Shown here: one piece after another, positions 10,233 through 20,700 of the stretch
Position numbering within the stretch: position 1 is the first letter of the stretch
Layout: each line of letters opens with the position of its first letter
Source: Asterias amurensis
Lineage: Eukaryota; Echinodermata; Asteroidea; Forcipulatida; Asteriidae
DNA: 64,000 nt
NCBI RefSeq assembly: GCF_032118995.1
Contig: NC_092660.1
Location: 19,144,501 to 19,208,500, forward strand
Direction: 5' to 3'
Position numbers and translations under genes: made by a program
The notes under the pieces: generated by a model
What the model was told of the DNA's origin: nothing
Database searches by the model: none
Seen by the model: only the letters and a program-made list of their open reading frames with translations

Positions 10233-10469
10233 TATAAGCAGCCTCTCAAACGTTAAAAACTGTGATCTTTGGATTTTCCTGGTAGTAATATAGTGGTTTT
10301 CTTGTTTCCATCTATGTACTTTTAGCCATATTATTATATAGATTTGAGATACATGCATTATGCTATGAGAGGCTCTCAAATAAAATGATCACCCACCATG
10401 TCACAAGTAAATAGTTTCTGAGTTTGAATGTTGTGTTTGTGATTGTTCCTCATCATGCAGGGCCCCATT

Positions 10470-10826
10470 TTAAAGACACTGGACACTATAGGTAATTGTC
10501 AAAGACCAGTCTTCTCACTTGGTGTATCTCAACATATATGCATAAAATAAACCGGTGAAAATTTGAGCTCAATTGGTCGTCGAAGTTGCGAGATAATAAT
10601 GAAAGAAAAACACATAAAGTTGATTTCGAGACCTCAAAATCTAATTCTGAGGTCTTGAAATCAAATTCGTGGAAAATAACTTTTTTCTTGAAAACTACGT
10701 CACTTCAGAGGGAGCCGTTTCTCACAATGTTTTATACTACCAACCTCGCCCCATTACTTGTTACCAAGTAAAGTTTTATGCTGATAATTATTTTGAGTAA
10801 TTACCAATAGTGTCCACTGCCTTTAA
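10470..10826 (+). mobile_element. TTAA-flanked inverted-repeat element, subfamily A
   Basis: TTAA edges, termini AGACACTGGACACTATAGG and TAGTGTCCACTGCCT, and the shared interior with the inner palindrome GAGACCTCAAAATCT/GAGGTCTTGAAATC. Lies between calreticulin and TRAPPC13. Confidence 0.82.
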
Positions 10827-10884
10827 GGTGGCTATAAGCGAAACAAGGTATGCTTACTAGAGTAAGGCTAAACTTTTGGTTTTT

Positions 10885-11038
10885 ATCTCTTCCCCAATTT
10901 TTGTAAGCACTTAATTCTCAGTACTTGGCCCGAGTTCTGTGAAAAAATCACAGGCATGTTACTTGGGTTGGATTCGAAACCCATGACCTTTGCAATTGTA
11001 GAGCAGTGTCTTACCAACTAAACCGCAGAGATTGCCCG
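10885..11038 (-). mobile_element. tRNA-derived SINE, class I head
   Basis: Read on the minus strand: GGCAATCTCTGCGGTTTAG A-box region, a B-box-like GGTTTCGAATCC, then AAGTAACATGCCTGTGATT and GTACTGAGAATTAAG. The same element in better shape is at 31479-31680, with fragments at 39160 and 60666. Confidence 0.65.
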
Positions 11039-11194
11039 GTAGCTAGATGTTTTAGCAGCAGTTTATGCAACGATTTAATAGAATAAGGCTACCAGCAGAG
11101 ACCCCACTTTCAAGGCTTTGGGTTTGAGTTGGGATTGGACCCGCGGTCCACTGAGGTGAGAGTTAGGGAAATAAACCGCTGAGCCAACCTGAGT

Positions 11195-11215
11195 GGGGGG
11201 GGGGGGGGGGGGGGG
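11195..11215 (+). repeat. Poly-G run (G21)
   Basis: Twenty-one consecutive G, preceded by GAGT and followed by TTGGC. It explains the proline-rich false ORFs on the minus strand. Exact length should be treated with care, as homopolymers are error-prone. Confidence 0.9.
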
Positions 11216-11573
11216 TTGGCAAGGGCCCTGACCACTAGTTTGTTGTGCATGATTTGTAGAGCTCGGAATCTCCAGTCGAAAACACTTTCTACAAAGATTG
11301 TGCACAAAAATACAAGATGTTTTAATCTGATATTTGCCTTTGCATCGGAGGGTTTTAAAAAAATGCAGATTGCTTGATCTAGAGGTAATATTTTAGTCTT
11401 ACTTTGGAAACATTCATGTGGGAAAACAGTGCAATATTTCTCTGTGAAGTCGAGATCACCCCCCTGGAAAGGTCCCACTTCTACCACGCCCCTTTTACCC
11501 CGCCCATTAAACCAGGATAAAAAGAGAAAACTTCCAGTCGCTTGACCTTTTTGTTATCGTCTCCCGTTACTAC

Positions 11574-11702
11574 GGCCGTGTCCGAAACGACGACTTCGGC
11601 TACAGCTACGTCTAGATCAGCGCGTCTGTCAGTGTTGAAGAATAGGCAGACGCGCGCGATCTAGCCGTAGCTGTAGCCGAAGTCGCCGTTTCGGATACGG
11701 CC
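11574..11702. repeat. GC-rich hairpin just upstream of TRAPPC13
   Basis: Arms of about 55 bp (GGCCGTGTCCGAAACGACGA against CGTTTCGGATACGGCC) enclose a loop near AGTGTTGAAGAATAGG. It ends 68 bases before the TRAPPC13 ATG and so lies in the promoter or 5' UTR. Probably a fold-back element that landed there; far more GC-rich than its surroundings. Confidence 0.75.
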
Positions 11703-11770
11703 TACTACACGGCCGCCGTGGCCGCATAACAAACAAATAAATGGACTGAAACAAGTTTAATATTTTCAAG

Positions 11771-14700
11771 ATGGAGGCGCCCAGGGAGAAAGAACATCTT
11801 CTTTCGTTGAAAGGTTTGGTCAAAGTTTACACAATAATAATGGATATTGTTTCTTTATCAATGTACTTTACTTTAGCTTTGAAATTGCAGATCAATTATT
11901 GTGATTGCGGGTAAACTTTCTAATTTACCTCAATGAGATATCACTTTTTGTAAAAATGGGTGAAAAAGTGGTGGCGCCATACGGAAACTTTTCCATAATT
12001 ACATGTAATGCATTAGTGATTTATACCAAAAATGAAACATTTTATAAATGTTAGAGCATATTTCCTACGACAGGAAACTTCTCTGCATGATTATTAAGCC
12101 TGACGAAAACACAGACAGTGAGTATTTTATAACTGTTGAGCTTATGACCCTAAGAGGTAAATTGATCTTTTAACTTGACTACCGTGACTGTGTTTTTTTG
12201 CAACAGTTATGCGGTTGCCAAAGTCGTCGTTCATTACTACAACTCCAGTGTTATTTGAGCCTCGAGATTTAGCAGGTAAACATCAACAGCTATGAGTATG
12301 ACGATTTCCCTTCCTGGATTTTGATTTCCTTTTTCACCGTCAATGTTATTTAAATGGTATATTTTGTCTACATATATTATTATTAATACTGGACAGAAAA
12401 TTTTCAAACATCACTGCAGGCCTTGAAATAACGGTGTCCTTTCAAATGCAAGACATTTAATCATGATGCTTCGTCCTTCGGATGGGACGTTAAAGCCATT
12501 GGACCCTTTCGGTAAACTGTGTTGTCCAAGGCCCACACTTTGTGTACCACAACTTGTATATCAAATAACAAACCTGTGAAAATTTAGGCTCAATCGGTCA
12601 TCGGAGTAGGGAGAAAACAATGGAAAAACCCACCATTGTTTCCGCGCGTTTCGCTGTGTCATGACATGTGTTTAACATAAATCCGTAATTCTCGTTAACG
12701 AGAATTTCTATTGTTTTGCTGTTTTCTCAAAAAGTAAAGCATTTCATGGAATAATATTTCAAGAGAAGTCTTTCACCATTGCCTTCTGTAAACCCTGTAA
12801 GTTACTTGTAAATCTGTGAACTTTTTTTTTTTTTTCTGAACCGAAAGGGTCCAATGGCTTTAAGCAGTTAGTCCTGTGTGTTGTGTAACGTACTTATAAG
12901 AAACCACTTATCAACAAGGGAAGGGGTTCGCTCCTGGTTTGATTGGCTGTATATTGCGCCACAGCACCTTGTAAACCACTACATCTGGGTCTGGATAAAT
13001 ATCCTCAACACTCTAATTAGAGCCGAACAAGAACAGAAGATGATGAAGAAATTTCAGTTTTAGATGTGGTAGGAAAACTTCAGAGAATTATTCAAGGAAA
13101 AACACATGCAGCCAGGTAGAGACTGAAAACCCAATCCACACAGTGCCCCCGGTGGGATTCGAACCGGGTGCCAGAGGTGGAAGGTGAGGCACGAGACACC
13201 ACTTCACCAACCTGGGGCCAATTTCATAGAGCTGCTTAAGCAAAAAACTTGCTTAAGCACGAAAATAGCTCGCTTGTTTTACACATGTTACTGGCCAAAA
13301 TGTCATGCCATATACATTGCTTGTGACTGGTATTTAGCTGTTGTTTACTTAGCATAAAAATTGAGTGGAGTCTTGGCCGGTAATCTGATTTTACTAGGCA
13401 AGGAATTTTTGCTCAAGCAAAATTTTGTGCTTAAGCAGCTCTATGAAATTGGGCCCTGGTGCTATGTAAAAAAGAGTGAGTCTTACTCATCCTTTCAAAC
13501 ATAATCCCACATAATTTGCAGGAAAATACTGAATGTTGAAGGGCCTTGAGCCTCCCTGAGTGAGCGACATGAGCGCGATATAAGAAGCCATTATTATTAT
13601 TATCTTCAAGTACGCGCTAATCTAATGCTCCAATCAGATTTGCAGAATGGAGTGGTGATAAAAACCTATATTGCACGGATAATATCACTACCTGCGTCTT
13701 GTGTGTTCTATGTCACGCGCCAAGTTCGCTTGAGGATAAATACGTACACATTACAAGCGCGAGTGGAATACAGAAAAATATAGCACTTCTGCGTTGGGCC
13801 GAGTTGGATATGGGACGCAGAAGCGCAATATTTTCTGTATTTCCACGAGTGCGTGTGTGATAACTTATTTTATAATTATAGAGGAAGCGTAACATGCAAA
13901 CAATTCATTTTCTTGATAGGTGGCTCCATAATAAAAGATATTTGCCCCAACTTAGGCTTGGATGACGGAATGCAGCATTTCAGTGTTGGACAGCTACTCA
14001 TGTTGCCACAGGACTTTGGGTGAGAAATTATTATTGATAATCATAATTGGCGGGCTACTGGCAATGCGCCGTATTTTTTACCACGTGAGGGCGCTCTCAA
14101 ACATATGTGTATCACTTTCGGGGGAATATTCATTCATACCCAAAACAGTTATTAAAGACTGGAACACATTACCACCACAGACATCATACCCATCACGGAC
14201 AATAAGACTTTTGAAGGAGCAGTTACATCCCACCTCTAAAGCAACTTAAAACTACTGCGCAACAAAAGTGACAGAAGCCGAATAAAACTGAGCAGGACGA
14301 ATCGCGCTGACCTCCGAAAGTGGTGAAAATACTATTGAGAGCGCCCTTAGGCAGTCAAACATTAGGACCCCTGTAATGGCTGTGTATGTGGTTTACTTTC
14401 AGACAGTAGTGGTCTAATAGACATTTTTTATCCCAGTCAGTTTCCCTTCTGGTTTATTATTTGATATCTGAAATAAACAGTTACTTCCCCTTTAAGATGA
14501 TCCCCTGGCTGCCGCTTCCCAGGATGTATTGTAAGCTTGGGTGTAATCCCTGGCTACACAGCAACTAAGCAGCTTCTGACTGGCGCCCCCAAACCAAGAT
14601 ATTGACAAAATTGGGAGACCACCAACATAGGGCTAGATAGCTCAGTTGGAAGAGTGCTGGTGTGGCAGTAGATTCTGCCCCCCCCCCACCCCCCTAGATT

Positions 14701-17700
14701 TGGTCCTCCCATTAGGAGAACTGTGTACAAACTACTTCTGATATCGCCCTCTTTTGAATCCTCCTACAGCCCACATAAAATTTCCCATGAGGGGGACAGA
14801 AATCCCTGGCAGTCAGAATTCTCACTCTAGTGAATTTGTCATTGTTCAACTCTACAAAACGTTTATTTTCAACAGGAGTATCTATCTAGGTGAGACTTTC
14901 TCAAGCTACGTCAGTGTTCATAATGACAGCCAGCATGTGGTTAAAGATATCTTACTCAAGACGGACCTTCAGACGAGCTCACAACGACTGACGCTATCGG
15001 GGGCAGGGACTCCTGCTCACCTCGAGCTCAAACAAGCCGAGTGCATTGATGAGGTCATTCACCATGAGGTCAAGGAACTAGGGACACACATGTAAGTAAG
15101 GCTGAATCCGAATTGGCGGCTATTGCTATTTGAATTTGATTTCGAGACCTCAGAAATTGATTTTGAGGTCTCGAAATCAAGCATCTGAAAGCAAACAGCT
15201 TCGTGTTACAAGGGGTTTTTTTTCTTCCATTATTATCTCGCAACTTCGACGACCAATTGAGTTTTCATAGGTTTGTTATTTTGTGCATATGTTGAGATAC
15301 ACCAAGTGAGAGAAGACCAGTTTTTGACAATTACCAAATACACAACAGTCCCATTCTTAAGTACACAACAGTCCCATTTGATGGACGAAGAAATAATGTA
15401 CACTGTTCAGGAGGATGTTTTGGGACGTTTAGAGTTTTCTTTGCATATCAAGTTATGTAGTAAGGTTTACGGTAACACCATGTGATGATAATCTCTAATT
15501 GAGTTGCGGTGGTTCAGTGGTTCTTTAAACCTGCGGTTCTTTTCAGAACTACCTACCTTTTCAGAACTCATTTAGAGATTATCATTCCATGGTGTTAACG
15601 CAAACCTTACTATTTCCACCATGCAAACTTTCAAATCCTACATATCAAGTTATGTTTTGGTTTGCTTTTTGTATGTGCAGTTTGGTGTGTGCAGTGTTTT
15701 ACAATACACAAGCTGGTGAAAGTATGTACTTCAGAAAATTCTTCAAATTTCAGGTAAAAAAAACATTTAACAAATATTTATGTTCTATAATACTGTCAAA
15801 TCTACAGACTAGCAAAACTTTTATTGTAAATGAAATACTAAGTTCAGTGTCAGATCTGCCAACTCTCCGTCATTCTGCAGAAAGTTCCCTGAAAATAAAC
15901 AAATCTTTCCATGTTCTGATGAACAACTTTTAAAACTTCATGGAAAAAAGGGACAGTTTACCAGCCCACTTTACCAAAATCTTAAGCGCAAGGCCTGAAC
16001 ATATGTATAATATAAATTTTTGCTATGTATTAAAATATATTCTTTGTTCCGCGTACTGCATCTCTTTGGAATTCCTTGCCTGGTACATGTTTCCCTCCAT
16101 CCTACAATCTAGACTGTTATAAGAGGAAAATCAATTCCTACCGATCAGCTCCCCTGAGTTCTTTTCACATCAAATAATTTTTCCTTCTTGTAGCCCCAGT
16201 CCAAGAGTGGCTTTTAGCCTTGTTTGGGGCGAACTTGCATAAAATAAAACAAAATAAAAAAATTAAAATGTTTCCAATATTCTAATTTTTCTTCCAGGTC
16301 TTAAAACCCCTCGATGTCAAGACGAAGTTCTACAATGCTGAGGTAATACTGTTTTATTGAACTAATTGCACTCAACGTCCATCTGTTGGTCAGCACTACA
16401 TGTAGATGTTTTTTCTTCTTCTTTTTGATCAAGACAGCATGCAGTCAATGAGCCATTTGCGTGTCAGATTTAAATATTGTCTGGTGAGTCTGGTACAATG
16501 ACGTGCTTGATCACAAGCTACCTCTTAAATTTGAATTCATCAGAGTTATCGAGACAGTTGCTATGTCACATGACTAGGGGCAAGCTTTTGCTTAGTTACA
16601 AAAGAGACTGTGAACACCATTACACAATTCTGAATGGATGTGTATTGCACAATGGTACCAGGGTTTGGTCATCTGGAGGTTGCTATACAAAAGCTTGCCC
16701 CGATCCATTTGGCATAGCAACTGTCTCTATAGTCTGAGGAATTCAAATTTAAGCGGTACATTGTGACTAAGCAAGTCATTGTATCAGATATTATTCAAAT
16801 CTAACTCGCAAATGGTATATTTGTCCCAACAATTATTATGACATGATAAAGTGTTGCAAGATATTCACCTCATGCAGTTGCTGTCTTTAACTATTTCCAA
16901 AAAGAATTTGATGATCATTCGAGCCCAATTTTGGTAAAGCTGTGAAGCAGAAAATACTGCTTAGCAAATTGCTATGCTAAGCAAAAAATAGGTGGGGCAC
17001 CAGTCACAACAATGCAAACTTAAAGGACTCTTGGCTGGTAACCAGTTTCTGCTAAGCAGAATTTTTTCTGTGCTGCGCACTAGTTATTTTTGCTTACAGG
17101 CTTTATGAAATTGGGACCAGCATGTATGTATTTGTGCCAAATGTTACAATGCGATGGATTCACAATGTATCAACTGTTTGATTTACTATTATTTCATCGG
17201 TTTTGTTTTTGCAGAACACAGATGTTATGAATTTATTTTAGTTTTGCTGTTTATGATGTGAATTGCTTTAAACATTCATGTATCCTTGTTATTTTACTTG
17301 GCTTAATTGATACACAGATTCAAGTATTTTATAAACTTGCTGCCTTAAAATTTGCATTTATGCTTACAAGTGCTACATTCTTCAAGCCTAACTTTCTCCA
17401 ATTTAGAGCCTGATGTTTTGGGGTTTTTGTTGTTGAGAAAACCCTGGATAATTAAATGATGCAATTATGATTTTTAACTGACTTTTACTACACATGCTGC
17501 CCAACAGTACAATGCAATAAGGCGCATGGTACAGGTACATTACATGTTTAGTTTTTATTATAGATGGATTGCACATGATGTAATTGACTGCCATGTTTGA
17601 TTAAAAAACAATTTTAAAATGTACAATGAAAGAAGTCTACTGACACTAACACCTCCAAAAAAAATTTTTTTTTATTTGCTGAAAAATAGAATATGTCTCG

Positions 17701-20700
17701 CTGAGATGTCTTTGGTTTTTAGGAGGAACATTTTCGGCTTTTGAATAGTATTTTGGTTTGGTTCAAATGAGAAAATAGAAAAAAGTTTTTTGTTCAAACT
17801 AACACTGGTACTACATGCATGAGTGGCTATGTATGGCTGAACACATGTGCTATAAAATTGAAAGTAATGTTAAAGAAAAATGCGATTTTGGAAACATTAA
17901 TAACTCAATGTAGTTTATAACTGTTTTATAGCAACAACTTTAGTCTGCTCTGCATGCATGTTAATGCTAGAGTCTAACATGTGAATCCGCAATATTTCGT
18001 GCTACACTGGGACCAATGAATTTACGTCCTTCAGAAGGACGAAGCATCGTGGTTAAGTGTCTTAGTCTTGCATGAGGACACAGGGCTCGGTTTTCACAAA
18101 GCACTAAGATTCATCGTAAGAAGAGTTGCCAGAATCGCCGAAGTGATTTGTTTTGTGACATTACACTTTACGAAGCAACTTGCTTTGTAGTTAAGATCAA
18201 TCAGATCGCTTTGTGAAGATCAGCCCCAGGGTGTCACGACTGGGACTCGAACCCACACTCTGCTAATCAGAAACACCAGAGTTAGAATCTGGTGTTCTTA
18301 ACCTCTAGGCCACGACACGCCACATAATCTACCCAAGTACACATGTTGCAAACCTAACAAACATTAGTTAGTAATATGTTGTACAAATAGTCATATTTGT
18401 CATACTGTTGGCAGAGCAACTAATCTAATTTTGTGCCATTGTACGCTTGTTCTGCATGTGCCGTTGTCTATGGCATCTGTGTGTTCACCTTGGCTTCCAT
18501 CTACACTTGGTTGTGTGTGTCTGTGCTAATGCAGGATTATGTAGTAAGTGTGCTCGTTAAATTTAACGCTTTCTCTAACATTTTAAAGGAACATTACCGA
18601 ATTGGTTTTTGCTAACAAACCAGTTGCAGTGTATGCACTTTATGTAATCCACCATATACATAAACTGACAAACCTGTAGACGTTTGAGATCGATCCGCCA
18701 TCTGGGTCACGAGAGAACAGTGAAAAACCAGTTACAAATTTTGCATTGCATCGATGCTAAAGTAAAAATGAATAAAATGCTCACTGAGCAATAAACTCCA
18801 AACGCGAAGTTAGATTATTTATTTCTCATCAAATATGACATTTCAGACAGAAATATTTCAAGGGATGTTTTCTACTATCATTATCTTTACACCATGTACG
18901 TTTTATGTAAATCTGTGATCTTAGACAAGTTTTTTTTCTGACCAATTCTGTAAGGTTCCTTTAACATTGGTTTTGTACAAAAGTACTATAGTCAAAGGTT
19001 TTATACATGATTGGTAAGAATAACAGGCATGACAGGGGGTTGCTCTCAGAAAATGACACACTTGTTAATAAATAAACCTGAAAAAAAACCTATATGAACA
19101 TGAAAGGTCAACTTAGTATGCCAAAAGCAGAGCTGCCAATTTTCTCTGATTCTGTAGAAAGATCCCTGAAAATAAACCTTTCTTTTCATGTTCTGAAGAA
19201 CAAGTTTGAACATCTCCTTTTGTTATTAACAAAATCTCCCTGATTGCAAGATGCAAATGTGGGCAGCCCTGCTGCAGAAGGAATGTCATGTTTAACTGTA
19301 GTCTTGGTGCCAGACGTTTCTCGTTATCCTTTCACGCACAGCGCGGCCAGCTCACCAACAGCGCTCGCATCGACGGCCCGTATAACTCACGTGACTTAGC
19401 CCACGTGTATACAGGCGGTTGATACGGGCGCTGTTGGTGAGTTGGCCGCGCTGTGTGTGAAAGGATAACGAAAAACGTCTTGCGGCAAGACTAGTTTAAC
19501 TTGAGACTGGTTTGTAATATTTCTTCTGAACTTTTTTTTGTAACCCACAATAAAGTCCAATGAAGTTTACCTGGAGGCTCAGATTCAGAATATCACTCAG
19601 TCGCCACTAGTTATGGAGAAAGTACTCCTTGAACCAACCGCTGAATATAAAGTCAAGGAACTCAACACGATCGAAACTAATGGTGTAAGGTATGTCCAAG
19701 TCGCTGTGCTCGGCCCAATTTCATAAAGCCTGTAAGCATAAAAAACTTGCTAAGTACAGAACAATGTTGCTTAATAGAAACTGATTACCAGCCAAAATTC
19801 CATCAAGTTTACATTGTTGAAACTGGTGCCCCCAACCGGTTTATGCTTAGCATAGAAATTTGGTAAGCAGTATTTTCTGCTAAACAGCTTTATGAAATTG
19901 GGCCCTGAACATTTGTATTGCTTTGAAATGCGTGCATTTTGACACTCTCGTAATAAGCGTCCAGCAAGCACCTTACACATGCTCGAACATTTTAATAATA
20001 GTGGCTTCTTACATAGTGCTCATATTTGTCACTCTGTGATACTCAAGATATTTGTGAGACTCCGACTCAATATTTGAACATCAGTTTTTGGAGACAAAGA
20101 CGTTGAATTGAAAACAAAAACAAGACCACCGTACTTGCCCTGTATTGAGTTTACTGGTCCGACACTGAAATCACTGGCCTCGATGGCAAATACTCCAAAG
20201 AGACCGATTACAAACATCGTTAAAATGTATCTTGTATGAAACAGTCACGAGCACTTAAAAATCAGAGGCTTCATCACGATAAACTGATATTGTAAGTACA
20301 CTTTCCGGACAGATTTCAAGTAAAGAAATTAAGAAATAACAGGGGAAAAAATGGTTTTATTTTACGTAATATTTTGTAAGCTTTATACTCGCCACTCCAT
20401 CTTGGCACAGCAGTGAACGTACGGGTTTCCCAATCGTTCTACCGGGGCTACTACCAAACACTTGTTTTTCTTGTGCACGTCCAAGACACAAGAGTTGTTT
20501 TTTGCTGCAAATAAAACCCTGTGTACAGTCTTATTATAGCGCTACTTGCGCACTGACTGGTTTTGAAATACATCTGATGGCCTTTTGCTTCTGCTTCTCT
20601 ATACTGTTGTACAGTAACTCAGAAAGTACGTTTGGCCACTTTACCTACCTGAACCCACTGGATACAAGACAGTACCTCTACTGCCTGAAAGCCAAACCCC

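Noticed and set aside
11110-11487. Proline-rich minus-strand ORF
   Set aside because: Its proline run is simply the G21 tract; nothing else supports coding.
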